This document shows positions 27,001-42,000 of a DNA stretch of 64,000 nucleotides, piece after piece. Within the stretch, counting starts at the first letter, position 1, and each line of letters starts with the position of its first letter. A program made the translations under genes and the position numbers. Source of the stretch: Saxidomus purpurata. Its lineage: Eukaryota; Mollusca; Bivalvia; Venerida; Veneridae. The notes beneath the pieces are model-generated. The model did no database searches, was not told where the DNA came from, and saw only the letters and a list, made by a program, of their open reading frames with translations. The stretch lies in contig JAFMSR010000014.1 of NCBI GenBank assembly GCA_022818135.1, forward strand, positions 42,532,924 to 42,596,923. The letters run 5' to 3'.

Positions 27001-30000
27001 TACCTCACTGTCACATTATCCAATTTGACGGTAGTTATGTAATTCAGATGCAAGTGAACCTAGGTTCGACTGTTTCAAAGACTCATTCACAATAAATACC
27101 TTTAATGTTTGCTGTAGGTCTTCTCGACATGTTTTCTTTTCACCGTTTTCTTTTTTAAAATCTACTTTAATACCATTTGACATGAACTTTTTAAACTTCT
27201 GTTACGTGACTCAGATTGGATATGATCTTAATAAATATCTATTGAAAAATGATAGAGAACGATAATTTTTAACAAAGATAAGTAAATAATGACTACCGCA
27301 AATATTCGGGCTAAGGAACCCATTATTATCGCGGATATTAATTCGGTGTGAAATATCTTCAGTACAATACGATTAGTATCATCAGTTATTGTCGCCGATT
27401 ATTGTTCGTTCAATGAACATGTATTAAATACCCGTATTGCTCATTCCAAATTCGTATTTCTTTGCTATCTTTTTTCACGGGGGTGTTGTTTTTTTTACAG
27501 CGAGGAAAAATATGCTTATAAAATTGTTAAATGATACGAACGTTACACATCACACTTTGCTGATGACTAATTTTTTTGACCGAGATTTATGTATATTAAA
27601 GGTAGGCCATAAGTATTTGATTATAATAAATTACCGTAGGCAAAATGAAAGATTTTGTCACACAAGTTTTCCATTCATTTACAGTTTGTTATTTTTACCA
27701 CAAATTTGTAAAATCAAGCATGTTTCTTAGTGTAAATGAGTTTAAAAGAAAATTTAGTTCAGAAAGGTAAATGGCTGATAACTTATCAACTTCTTTTTGC
27801 AAAATTATGTTTGCTTAATTATGGCCGCAAAACTGGACATAAAAATTATACAGTTTTTGCTTATAGTGTATATTAAACAGGAAAATTAATCAATTTGGTG
27901 TCTAAGGTTTTTCTTGAAAAAATGCTAAAACAAAACCAGAAACAGGATAAAACCCTCAAATCTTGATTATTAAGAAATAATAAATGCGTTTGCATTCATA
28001 GGTCATTTTCCACACTAGTTGTACTAAAAATGTGCATGAATTAAGGTGTTATTAATAAATGACCATTTTTTGTTCCTTCTTTGTATGTACATGTATAAGG
28101 AAATAGCGCTGGACAGGTTCAATATTTTTGATAGTAGAGTGGTAGTATAAGGTAAAACTTCACATCAGTGAGGTATTAATCAAAGTTACGATGTGCAAAA
28201 TCTTACAATCACGAGGTTGTTTAAAATACATGTACTATCACTCAAAAACTTCCTTAAATGACTATTTGCCTTGAAACAAATAACAACTAATCAGATTCCA
28301 TGTGTTTTTTTATCTGTTTATGGGCAAAGTTGTAGGGAGGTTACTGGAGAGGTGTAACAAAGGTTACACGATCGGACAGATATAGTAACACAAAAATATT
28401 TATTTTTGATAAAATAAAAATTGTTCGATACGGTTACCCTGGAGACTGATACAGCATATCGGTGTCGGCTCTGTATGAAGATAACTAAAGTAATGTCGCT
28501 TTTTCATTTCGTAAAATATTTTGTTAATATTAATGCTATATGTTAAAACCTTGTTACAAAAAGTAATAAATGATTAAAAATGTTGCCATATCTTTAGGCT
28601 CAGTCTTGCAAGCTTACAGGTGTGTAGGAAAATACAACGTCAAAATAAATCCAGAGGTTGTGGGTTTGATCCTCAGTTGTTTCAAAATGGACCTACCCTA
28701 AAGACACAGGTCCAAGATTAAATTGTAGTACAGACATATCTTTAAAAAGTGTAGAAGCTAGGCTTTATGACAGTCTTGCATTGAAGAGTCAAAAAGAAGT
28801 TTGAATTTTCTCGCCTGGCTCCCATAATTTAGCCAATGAAAGCACCACAATCCTTCATGTAAATGACAAAATTATGTCAAAACCAATTTTTCGCACATGT
28901 TCTAATGATTTCAAGCCGCAAATACCAGTGGCTGTTGACTCACGAAGTTTGGTTGTTTCCTTTTTCAATTTTGTCAAAAGTTTTATTACATTTCAGTTTT
29001 ATTTATTACACCTAAATTTAACATTGATTATGTTAATAACGGTGAGGTTAAAATGTTTGAAATGTTTATTCGCAAGTCGGTCAAGGGTTTTGTTACTATA
29101 TTTGTACACTGTGTCATGAACAAATTTGTTGACACGGTGGTCATTGTGTCCCGCTGCTTCAGAGGTCGGAAGTCTTTGTGTCAGTTTGTGAATAAATGAT
29201 GTAAAAACACCTCCGAATTAATGACGGGTTTTAATAACATTGAAAATTTTTAAAAACTATTATTGAAAAATAGAGTCACAAATAATTTCGGGTATCGTAT
29301 GTTTGATGGCTCCGCGGCTCCTGGAGCTCTTTAAATACCCGCAATTAAGTAACCATTTTAGTGGGCGTATTACATGACAGTTTGGAAAATCTAAGAAATA
29401 ATTAATGTAATAAGTAAAATAACTGAAAGAATTTAAAAGAGGCCTATACTGTATATTGAGTAAAAATGTCAAATTTGGACTAAACAGCACAAAAAACATG
29501 TAAGTAGCAGGTATGATAAATGACTTTGTTGAGTGTTTTAAATCATTAAAAGCAACCGAAGGGGAAGTTGAGGACATCACACTGAATATGATACACTAAA
29601 TTTAGTAATCGAAACCACAATTACGTCTGTTACTTTACGCAAAAACTGTACTGAAACAACTTTCGGTATTAAAAATAGTCGTTTTTTTAGACGATTTTAA
29701 ATGATTACTTAACGATGATTTACGGTGATTACCATAACGTACCAGTATTTCTTCTTGTTGAGTTATTACCAGATTACAAAATTACTTTAAGAATGACACT
29801 GTTTTAAAGAAATATGCATCAATGATAAGAATACTAAGAGTTAATTATACAATATTATGAAATGGTGAACTTTTCTTAGCTTTGTTTTTAACATTTCTCG
29901 CAGATGGGCTTTGAACAAATTGATAAAATCTAAGATTTGTGGCAAAAATAGATACAGTTACAATGGACCATGTGATTGGTCAAACATGAAGTGTCACCTG

Positions 30001-33000
30001 TATGGAGACAGCTGGAGAGTGGTCTTGGGGGACATAATGATGAGGTTACACGTTAATTGACAGTCAGACTGTTTGCTGCGGTGGATACTGACATTTAGTC
30101 AACAAACAGTTAAAAGTTTAACATCGTCAATGATAAAGACATTTGTTGGTCGTTCCAAGACGCATTGTTGTGACTTTTATAGACTTTTGGTCGCTTTGTT
30201 TATATTTGGATTAAGTCGTGTTTTTATTTGACGAAACGTTTCGTCCAGCAAATGGGATAATTGATTTCGGCAGATGATATTTTGATGGATAAATTCTTAA
30301 TGAAATGCAAATAGGTTTCAGTGGATATTAACGTAGAATATCAGATGATGATAGGCATTCCTTAATGGATAGTGTTTATTAAGGCTGGGTGGTTTGTTCG
30401 TACAGGATCGATAAGAAAGAGTCTTCGCGATGCAGTTTTGGTTCGAGGGTGTTAATGTTGCATTAAGTTTGGACAGTTGATTTAGATGGCAATATAGGAT
30501 AACACAGCAAAGTTGAACATTATTAAAGAAAAAACAGATCATCTGTAAAATGCAGAAGAAATGCCGATCATGAATTATTTAAATGACAGCATTTTGATGG
30601 ATACTGGAGATAGCGGTACAACAAGTTTGGTTCATATCTTTGTGCATCCAAATGAGGTTTGTTGGAATTTTTTTTAGGTTGGGGGTGAGGGGGCGTGGGG
30701 CCATTTAATCAGTTATTTAGATAAGCAGTTTACCAAAAAAATGGTTCCTGGGAAGGAGCAGTCCTAGACGTCCTTACTTCATACAAAACTGGCAACTTCC
30801 TCACATAGAGAGTTGGGTAAGGCCAGCGGGAGTTTGAACCCATGAACCTTAATTGGTGAGAAAGCAGAGACTTTCTTGAACGTAGATTTTAATGAATGTT
30901 ACATGATAATCTTACAGAATAATAGAACATAAGGTTATGAATGAAAGCTTTCAGTAACTATTCCAAAATCATGAATAGTTTTAGTTGTTGTACAAAATGT
31001 TTGTATAGTACAATGGTCGTATTGTTTCAGAAATATCTTTTACTGGTTAATAGAAACATAAAGTAACAAATTTAATAGAGACTATTATAGCATCTGTCAT
31101 GTAATTATGGTGATATGTTGGTTTTTGGAGGGTGACTTGATTCACCTGATAATTAGTCACGTTGTGTTTTAACCAATTAACAAATGTTAAGACCAGGTAC
31201 TAATGATTTTGTTACACTCCTGTCACTTTGATGTGACAGTCAGGTATATTTGTCATTTTCTCATTCTAAAGTCATGATAATTTTGTGCTTGAAATTGCTA
31301 AACCACACTGATTGAGGGTCAAATATTGCTAAACCACACTGATTGAGGGTCAAATATTGCTAAACCACTGATTGAGGGTCAAATATTGCTAAACCACACT
31401 GATTGAGGGTCAGATATTGCTAAACCACACTGATTGAGGGTCAAATATTGCTAAACCACTGATTGAGGGTCAAATATTGCTAAACCACACTGATTGAGGG
31501 TCAAATATTGCTAAACCACACTGATTGAGGGTCAAATATTGCTAAACCACACTGATTGTGGGTCATGGGTTCAAGCCCTGGTACTGACTTCACAATTGAC
31601 TTGAGCACATTTGCATTGGAGTCTTATACTGATCCATACAAGAGAGCAATGGTTAGGTAAAATTACTAAAATACTGTTGAAATGGGCATTATCCCAATGA
31701 AAAATGAGCTAATTTTCTATAATTGAAATAAGAGTCAGTTTATTCTATAAGTATTATAAATAAGTTCAGTTTATTCTATAAGTATTATAAATAACTTCAT
31801 CAAAGCAATTATTGTAATATTAAATCTTAAATATTAAAATTAGGAATGATAATAATGAGAACAGAAGTAATTTTCAAGGGAGACAATCGATTAATGTGAA
31901 ACATGTATGAACTTGAAAATGAGCAATGTCATGGTTTAAGGCCAGGGGGGCATAGCATCATTATCATCATCATCAATTTTATAACTGTATTTGTCATATA
32001 GGTGTGAAAATTACAAACAGGTTACTGCAAGCATCTTACAAATAAACCATAAAAATAAATTGTTACAGTGAATAAGAAAAAATATTGACGTAGTTGGTCA
32101 TTATATACCACATAATGCTGTACTAAAACCAGCATATTGTCATGGTATAAATTCACCTTCTTTATGATATAAAGGGGCAGAAAATGTGTATGTAAGTGTT
32201 AACTATGTCTGCAGAGCCATTGTTGAGATCATGAGTTTGATTCCTGGTCTGGCTACATGTTTTTCTTGCCCTGTCACATGGCACTAAACATTGGGTTTGA
32301 CTATATAAGTTATGCTCTGAATATACCACACATTTGTTCTCAGTACCCTGGGTCTATAGATCTGTCAAGTCCAAGCCAGACTGAAGCTTGTGCTATTCTG
32401 AGCTGACAGAAATAATACTGTTATGCAGTTTGCTGTGTATTTGCAATGCTTTCACATTTATACTTAGTTTGAATAAACTGTAAAAAAAGTTAAGACAACA
32501 ATTATGTACAATAAGTAAATTTATACTTGGCTAGAAATATCTTAATGTTCGTGACGATGCATACATAAAGAGTTTATTCACTGCACTATTTAGGTCATCA
32601 GCAAAATGGCAAAACAAACTTATAAAGTTACCCTGTTTTTTCATTCCTCGGGTTATAAAAAGAAATTAAAGGTGAGTGATCAGATATCAAAGAGTTTACT
32701 TTGAAGACTGTACCTTTCTATATGTATAAAAATGAATTTAGTTTTTACCAAAGCTTTTGAACTTTTTGTCAACAAATGCAAAGAATTTAACTTGTCATTC
32801 CTCAAATTCTGGGAGCATTAATTAGTGGTCATTTGATTATAGAATCCCACTGATATATGTTGCTGGTCACTCTAGGTCCTCTCACGCCCCTCCCGTCTTG
32901 TATGTAATTAAAGCCCTGCGGGTTGAAAGGTAATTGCTTACCATCGTTTGACTATAGTGATATAAATTATTCAACGGAATTTTGCAGATTGAAACAAATG

Positions 33001-36000
33001 TCTTGAGGTTGATTAACAATTTAGGAATGCTATCGGTGTTGTTATTCGGATCAATTTCTTCTTGCTGATTAAACACATACCTACGAACATATATAAAGAA
33101 TCTAAGATTACATTCTTCATTTGTTCTCTTTGATTTGACTCAGATTTGATTTCTGTCTAATAAATTTAAGAAAAAGCCAATGCTTTATTTGTAGATCTTA
33201 CCGGCCAGACTTGTGAAATTAAGCAATATTAAAACCAATTGTTTGATAATCAACTGTCTGGTATGGGAGACTTAATTTCTGTTTGACAAGTTTCTGTCAT
33301 ACAATTTACAATGTAAACATTACATCAATGTTTACTTTTCACTTACCCTCTGGGCATAGTTTTGAAAACAGGCCTTTTTATGTTCAGTTGGACATAAGAA
33401 TAATAGCATATTGTGTATTTATTTCATAATGATGTTGTAATATTTAATGCAGTTGTTTCAAACATAACAGTCCCATAATAACTGTCTAAAGTGAAATTCA
33501 AATGATTATAAATCAAGTATAAATTATTTCATGTATTTATAGATGCGAAAAAATCATTTGATAAGAACAAAAGTGAAATTTTCTATATTTCATGGAAATG
33601 TATCTTGATTGGATTTGATTTCAAAGCAACTTTTTAAAGGATCAGTAAATGATGCAGTTATAAGACAGGGTTTGGGCATACATTATATAGTAGCAAAACA
33701 CTTGAGGGCAGTTTGTAAATAAAAGGTGTAGAGATAAAACAAAGATCAAGAGGTCATTTGCAGTCCTGGATACACCAATGTTATGCCAGGACACTAACTA
33801 AACTTACCTGTCCACTCTTGCATTCCCAGGTATGTAGATATGAAAGGTATGTAAAAATTTGATATGATAGAAAACAGTTTTGTCCAGGATGGCAACAGGT
33901 AGATCTTGACACAATTCAAGCTCAACACTTCCATAAAAGCTGCACATTTCTCATTAGTTAATGGCATTACTTGAAATATTTAACAGATTACAAGGGGTTA
34001 AGAGGGATCAAACTGACTGTCAAGTTTCGGATTATGTATAATTGCAGGGAAGGTAGATAGGGATTACATGTATTATACAATGTCAGGCCCGATATCTTGA
34101 TATATCATATACCACATACAGTGTCACTTTATCTTACTAATATTGACATAAGGACTAATGAAGGGTCAACAGTCAGTGGGAAATACCAGGTTTTTGTAGG
34201 GGAGAAATGGAACATTTGTCAAAGTGGATTGTTTGACTTCATGATATAAGTATTAAATAAATTTGTCTCCAGTTAGTTGAATGTAAAGGATCTAAAGGGT
34301 GAGGGATATGGGAATTATGCACCTGTTCAGCAGAAAGGAGGTAGATTTTCAATTTAAATTATGGAAATTGTATGTCTTGTGTTCAAAATGTTATCATGTA
34401 GGATAATCACCATCAGCATCAGTCAGCATCATCATCATTATCATCAACTATCCAATATTGTTTCAGTCGTTACATACAAATGGTCAGTGCAAAACACTAA
34501 AATTGTTACGATTTGTTTGGAATGGGTAATTCTTACACTCAGATGGAAAAAGTTGTACTGCACAGTTTTGAGCTGGATCTTAACATTATAACCCAGTTCT
34601 GAACAAGAGCAAACTGTTCTATCTTTTTACAAAGATGAAATTCAGTGTAAAAAGGGCATTGACTTTTTAAGAAGGAACTTATAAGTATTATGGTTTTTTT
34701 TGACATTGTGGAATGTTTTCATTTGTCAGCAATAATGACTGGTGTTGGTGTAACAACTTCAGGGAAAACATTTAAGGAATTAAGGCATCTTCGCGCAACC
34801 AATTTTGGGGGTCCTTGTGCTCGCCACAGAAGTATACAAAATAGTCATGTAATCTAACATGTGCTGGCTTAGAGGTCTAAGGCGGTCACACTTTGCATTG
34901 CTAGGGGGTGTCCCCTTTCAGTAAAGGTTCAAATCCTGGCCTCTGCCTTGAAATAAATTGAGAAATTGTATGGCAGTGACATAATTAGCTCAAGAAAGGC
35001 TTAAATAAGGAAAATATTGCAAGAATTTCGAAACACGGCTTTTTGCCAATGTCATTTTAAACTATGTCAATTCTTTGAAGTCACAAAGGCATTTGATAGG
35101 GGCAGCTATTAAAATTTGATCATCAAAGATACCAGTTCAATACATTGTCACCTAATTCCGTATTTAATGAGTCATTTTAATATCTATATCAAATCTAATT
35201 ACAGGCCGGGTCATCTTTCAATGAAATATTATTTAAGCTATTACAACTTCTGTACAATGTTTAGACATTGTCAGTCTTTTGTATGTAGTCGATCAAAGAG
35301 GACTATCATCAATGGGTCCTATAAATAACTGGCTAACTGTCGCCTCTGGACCTATAACATTTACACAGGTAAAGTCAGAGATATTTACATATTTTTTTAC
35401 TCATAAGAAGCACATTTTTATCAAACTAATTTAATTCTAAAATTTTTTTTTTTTTTTTTTGCATTTTTTTTCTCTCAAATTTACTGCATTTCATATTTAA
35501 TTAAGATATAAGATACCTTTTGCTTCTGTACTTAATAATTGATGCACAAAGTAAAGTTTTCCGTTGGTAAATGTTTTTTATTCATTATGATTTTCTTGAT
35601 ACAATATCAAAGTTGATGGAACTTTTGATATTTGAGATTTTTGCGTAAATATTTAAATTTTGTTTAGGGTCAACATTTTCTTGTCTTTTAACCTGTTGTT
35701 TTCTGTGATAATACATTGTCTAACGAGGACAGTGACTTCAACATGCGGTCATCCCTCAAAATATAAACAATTAATTATCGTTTACGACCGTTTCACAGCT
35801 TAATATCAAAACATTTTAATAGTTGTTACTACCGGTATAAAAGTCACTCGATTTATGCTGTGGTTAGTTGATATTAACAAATCCTTGGATCTAGATTGCA
35901 TTTTGATTGAAATATAAATAGAAATGTGAATATAAAATTTAGCTTTTAAAAAAATCTGCCAAATGGATGTATGCTTTGATGAGACAGTAGCTGTTGTCAC

Positions 36001-39000
36001 AGTGGCTTCTTCTTTAATATTTTTAACCAGGTTTTTAAATGGAAAATACTTGTTATTAGTTTTGGCTAATGTTGTTGTATGGGGCATTAAATGTTGGAGT
36101 AATTTTTGTTTTTCTGTGATAATCCAGCTGGTGGTAGAGCATCAATGTCAAACATTGGTTGGAAGATAGCTTATAATGGAGAGAAAAGTTTTGCATTAGT
36201 CAGGATTGAGATGTAGACTTGATGGATTTCCCTTGTACAGCCATGGAGGGTATTTTTTGTCATGGCCATGTCTGAAGAACTGCAAAGGAAGACAACCAGG
36301 TGTAATTATAGCATTTGGGCGTTACTAAGGTAACATTGAGCATCTTAATGGTCAAAATTCGTTTCAAAATGTTTCTGGCACTGTTGAGTGTCGACATCAA
36401 ACGAGCCAATGTTCTGTGACTTTTGGAAAATGAAAAAGTCACTTTTTCCTTTGTAAATCTTAACAGTCCATGAGCTAAAAATTTAGTCTGTGAAAGTGCG
36501 GCTAGAATTCTTGTTTCTGTGTTGGTCTTAGCTGAGCTGGCTGATCAATATATTTATTTACAATTATTTCTCATGTCCAAGGATAATTAATTTCTTGTCC
36601 AGATCAATTTGTCTAAATTACAGTTCTAATCAGTATCACATCAGCCAGGGAAGCCATGTTGTTGGAAGGATGTGTGTTGTAGTAATGGTTCAAGCTGTTT
36701 TCGAGGCTGGTTTTTGGTTTATATTGACACTGATGCTTGGTTTGTTCTGTTTTCAAGGACTTTTTTGGTTTACATTGACACTGATGCCTGGTTTGTTCTG
36801 TTTTCGAGGACTTTTTTGGTTTACATTGACACTGATGCTTGGTTTGTTCTGTTTTCGAAGGTGTTTTTGGTTTACATTGACACTGATGCTTGGTTTGTTC
36901 TGTTTTCAAAGACTTTTTTGGTTTACATTGACACTGATGCTTGGTTTGTTCTGTTTTCGAAGACGTTTTTAATTTATAATGGCACTCTTTCATAAAAGTG
37001 ATAATGAATTTGCATGCACTGTACTAATTGATTCTAAAGGGTTGTCTGCAAATGTGCATACACAGTTTCACACTGAATGATGGAGTAAATGATGTGAATG
37101 AGCCATCAACTATTTCCAGTTGTCAAATCAGCCACAGATTTCTCTAATATTCTGTTTGTTTGTCTTTCTATCATAACATTGATTAAGCAATAAATCTTGT
37201 GGCCAGGGTTTATCACAGGTTATAAATTGCCAAGAGGACAGAGGTTTTCATTATCATTGTCTTTTCTCTTTTATTGATTTTACAGGTATGTTGCTTTAAT
37301 AACAGCTGCTGAGGGTATTAAACTCTTTTTGATTGGTCAGATTTTGATGAAAGATGACATTTGATTGGCTGTCATAGATAGTGATGATACACCTTTAATC
37401 ACATCCATTATTTTGTTCAAAGTTGGCACCTATACCTGTGTTATAGTTATGTGGAGTAACAAAATGAGGGCAAATATTTATTGCCTTTAATGGAATAACA
37501 ATGGTCATTGTATATGATAATATTTAAGAAGAATTTATGTAGGTATCAGGACTGTGTGTGGGCGATTGAACGTGACAGATGTTTGACAAGATATAGTAGT
37601 AGGAGCTCAAACTTATTAACAGAGTGTTATTTTCTGGGATTTACTGTCCATACCAAGGAGAGAAGTCAATGAACTTTGATATATTATTGCAGAAATGGAA
37701 ATTTCAAATTAACAAGTTATAACTTTGTGCTGTTAAATGACAAGGTGAAATAATATGTAGAAAAGATGATTTTAAGTTTGGATATCTTTTGGACAACGTG
37801 TGTCACTTTTCGATAAAGGTGTGATAACAATTTTACCTAAAAATGGAGAAAGAATTGCCGCCTTTTTAGAACGTAAGAAGTTATGGCTGTTCACGAGTAT
37901 GAAAACATACGGAATCTCTGTCTTATGGACCATGTTGCTTTGGTAAGATGCTCTAACCTAATACTTAGTTTAATTTTCGTCAAGTGTTCGTTTTATGAAT
38001 TTTCTTCGTAAACCAAGAAAGCGAAGTGTCAGCAAGATCAATCTGCAATTTAAAAACAAGTTTGCTTGTTTTTTTGATATGACTTTGTTTACACTGGTTC
38101 AACTTTCCTTACCCTTGTTCAACCGCCACGTTCTTTGCAGTTGGTCTTAGGAAATTACATGGTTGAAATCAGTGCACTCCTTCAATTGTTGTTTTCATTC
38201 TGTTATATTGTATGCTTGTTAATTAGCTTATAAGAGTTTTTCCATAGTCCATTCTTATGTTATATGATGAAAAAACACATATTTTTACCGGATGAGATAT
38301 TAGATTGATGTCACCCATAATAATATGGGTGTTGAGGGTATTTCAGAATCCATTTAGCAAATTAAGGTATACGTGCCTGGATTGAGTGAAATATTATATG
38401 TGGTATTGATTATTTGTGTTCTTTCTATGATGTTTGACTTGTGACACGCGCATTGATCTAGGTGTTACCATTCGTGCCTGATTTACCAAGCCTTTGTCGG
38501 GATATAAGCCGATAATGGGATATATCGGGTACCTGTCCATAGGCCGAGATCCCCAACGAAGATAGAAACGACCTATATATATATACATTATGATGAATTA
38601 ATGATAAAATGACATTCGTATAAGTCAGATAGAGTCATGATTTTTTTCTTTTTGGCTTCTGTCAGAGATAAACTTGTCTATTGATGCTAATTTCATGATG
38701 TTAAAAATGTGATATTATTAAATTGTTGCATTTCAGTTTTAAGATACATGGATAATAATGTTATATTGGATTTTATTTTGTGCTTGAATTAAAATCTGAA
38801 GAATTTGATGCTATTTAATGTCTAGTAATGGCCGTGATAACATGTGATTATCTCTGCATTGTAATCAAAAGTCCTTCATTTAACATGTTTAAGAAGATAA
38901 AGGGCTCAAACTTTCCTGATACCTGACTTGACGTTGGGGGTTTTATCTTTCTGACAGTTAACTTGTAAGATAGGTACTTCCTGTTAAAAGTCACTAGATG

Positions 39001-42000
39001 CAATATACATTCACATGTTGTACTCAATGCACGAATGCAGCAAGACTTTGCTTTTGCAGCAGCATCAAGAATTTCTGTATAGCTCTGAGCAAGAACTTTG
39101 ATTTTGAAGCTTTAAATAATAATGACTCTATACAGCTGAGAAAGAGCTTCCATTTCTTGTAAATTCTGGGACATTTTAAACCATTTTAAGAGAAATTTTG
39201 TAGTCTAATGATGAAATTTTGAATATGGGTTAGCCAGGTAGCATGGTATCAGAGTCTGGATATTAGATAAATGTTTACAATTTTTTATGGACATCTCTGC
39301 AGAATGTTACATCAGTTTTGAATTGGTTAGATCATCTGTATGAAATAGAGCATGTGTTAATGGTTCTAAGTGACAAAATTGGCACAAAAATCTCATTTTG
39401 GGATGTTATTCAGATCACTGCAAGATTGATTTTTCCAAATGTTAGAACAGATTTAGCAATGTTACTAAGTAGCCTAACTGTTTGTAAAGCATAAGTCTTG
39501 CGCAATTACTAGATAACACATGAAGGGAATACTATGAAATAAGGGAACAATGAAATACATACAAAAATAATTTGTGTACTAAATGTATGACTGGCCCCTG
39601 GCCATCAAGGGGTTCAAATATTTCCCTGATCTGTATCTAAAAGATAGACGTTGACACCCAACAGTTTGCATATCACCATATGGCTTAAATAGGTAACTAG
39701 GGTTGATAAGGGCTTTTTATAGGGATCAGATTTAGTGTCAAGGGTCTAAAGTGACCATTTCACTCCTTACATTGATCCTTTTATCTCACTTGAAGTGTAT
39801 TTAAATCTCTTGCAGTGTGATAATCGTTTGCTTTTCCCCCTAAATGGTCATTACTGCCTTATTACTGTCACAATGCTTCATTAAATTGTCTACTTTATTT
39901 AACACAATAGATACAATGTCTTTCAGTGTGTATGTCTAAAATTAGATGAAAATAAATGGTTCTCCCCATTTGTATGTCTCAAATACATGGAATAAACAGT
40001 TAAATACATATGGAAAATAAACAATTCTTTCACACAGTATCTTTAAAAGTGGATGGAAATAAACAGTTTTTCCAGACTGTGTGTTTAAAAATAGATGGAA
40101 ATAAATAGTTCTTCCAGTTTGTATGTCTAAATACATATGGAAAATAAACAATTCTTTCACACAGTATGTCTAAAAATAGATGGAAATAAACAGTTTTTCC
40201 AGGGTGTATGTCTAAAAGGTGTGTATGTCTAAAATAGATCGAAATAAACAGTTTTTCCAGTCTGTTTGTCTAAAAATAGATTGAAATAAACAGTTCTCCC
40301 AGTCTGCATATCATTCTGTGAATCAGACCAGCGAAATTGGTTGTTTCTACATTCTTATGATTAATTGTTGTATATCATTTGATACCAAAGATGCAGTTTT
40401 ACATTATATCCCACTTCGGGTTGATTGGATTCTTGGGAATTGCTTTCTACTGCTGTCCCAATGTTGTGTAAAAAAGTGTGATAGACTTAACTACTTGCCC
40501 TTTTTGCAGTGCCAGAGATGTTGTTTTAATAGATTAATGGATTAATAGTCAGGATACGGTCTGTGGTAAGACATTAGAAAGTCTGGCTTAAGGATTAAAG
40601 TTTATTTGTTTGAAGACCACAGTGTTTTCTCTGGATGTAAGGAGCAAAGACGCAAAATTGAAAAAAATACAATATTTTGCAACACTTCATGGAGTTTACA
40701 TGTTTATAACAGTGAGGGGTTTGACAAAAATGTTTTTTAATGAGGTCATTAAAAAAAAGTAGCGGGCGATAAAAATGATCATGCTCATCAGTTTGCATAT
40801 TAAAAACTTTTTTATCGACAACACACAGACCTCATGCTGCTGTCACAAATGTTATTGACATGGATTTTACATTTAGTCAATTTCACCTTTGTGCAGCCAT
40901 GCTCTCTGCAAGATTTATTTCTGGTGTTTATAATCAAGGAGTATTATAAACATTACTTCAACCGTAAGTGATTCTCTTTGTCTAGGAAAAAAATATCCTC
41001 GAGAAGTCATCAAGTGAAATAAGCGCTCGTAATTCAGCCGGAGTGAAAGTGCTGCTCTCTTGCTGTGTGCGTTACAAATATTGTTTGCCGATTTCATTTT
41101 CCCTTGGAGATTTGCAGGTTCTGGTGTTAGAGTTTCGTTTTTCGTTGCTGGATATTGTGTTTTATGGATTGTACCAAATGCATGTGCATTAACAGACAGT
41201 GTTTCACATCGAAAATGTGCTGGACTGTTTTTAAGTAGTGTCAAAGACTAGAATAATTGGTTGACATTATATAACAAAAAGTCCTAACAAAAACATGGAT
41301 AACATTGACGACAAATACCATTTCTATGTGAACACGGCACTGGAAGTGTTCTGGGACGAAACAATGCCACTGGTATACAAACTTTAATCTGTTTCTTTGT
41401 AATGTAAAGTAATTTGTAATTGTATAGTGTCTTACAAGCTTATGTAAATGTATAAGAAATAAGAAGCCCTTCGTCTTCAAAGTACTTTCACATTTACCAT
41501 GGGTAAGATTATTGATAAAAATAATAAAACAGCAAATCTATATACCGGTCCTTGTTAAAATGAATAGATTTTCAATTCTATGGTCTCAGGTTCCACAAAT
41601 TCAAGAATTTATTATATGTTCAAGTTTATCCCCGGAGTCAAATTTCCTAGACAAAGAAATATCTTGCTGACTTTGCACTTTTTTTAAAAAATACAAACCG
41701 TTGAATTTAAGAATACTTGAACATTTTTTAACGTTTGAAAACTTATATTACTGTGCAAGGTCTTTGTTCGGAAATAAACCTGCACAATGGACTTTCAGAT
41801 TATCTGTCAAAACGTCTTTTTTGAACTTTTTCCAATTCTTGCCATGTGACTTTACTTTGTCAAACAATTTCATCGATTGTTTCCTAGGGAGACAATAAAT
41901 TAGCAAAAGCAGATTGTCTAGAGCTTTAAGATTTAGAGTTTTCAGTCTTGGTTATTTGGATAAATGACATCTTAATTAGATTCTATCACAGGAGGTTTTA

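Noticed and set aside
31288..31562. CRISPR-like array of 31 bp repeats
   Set aside because: Units are contiguous without unique spacers, in a eukaryotic intron; it is a minisatellite.
36613..36995. Cys/Lys-rich and Phe/Leu-rich frames of 107-126 codons
   Set aside because: They exist only because the 51 bp tandem unit is a multiple of three.
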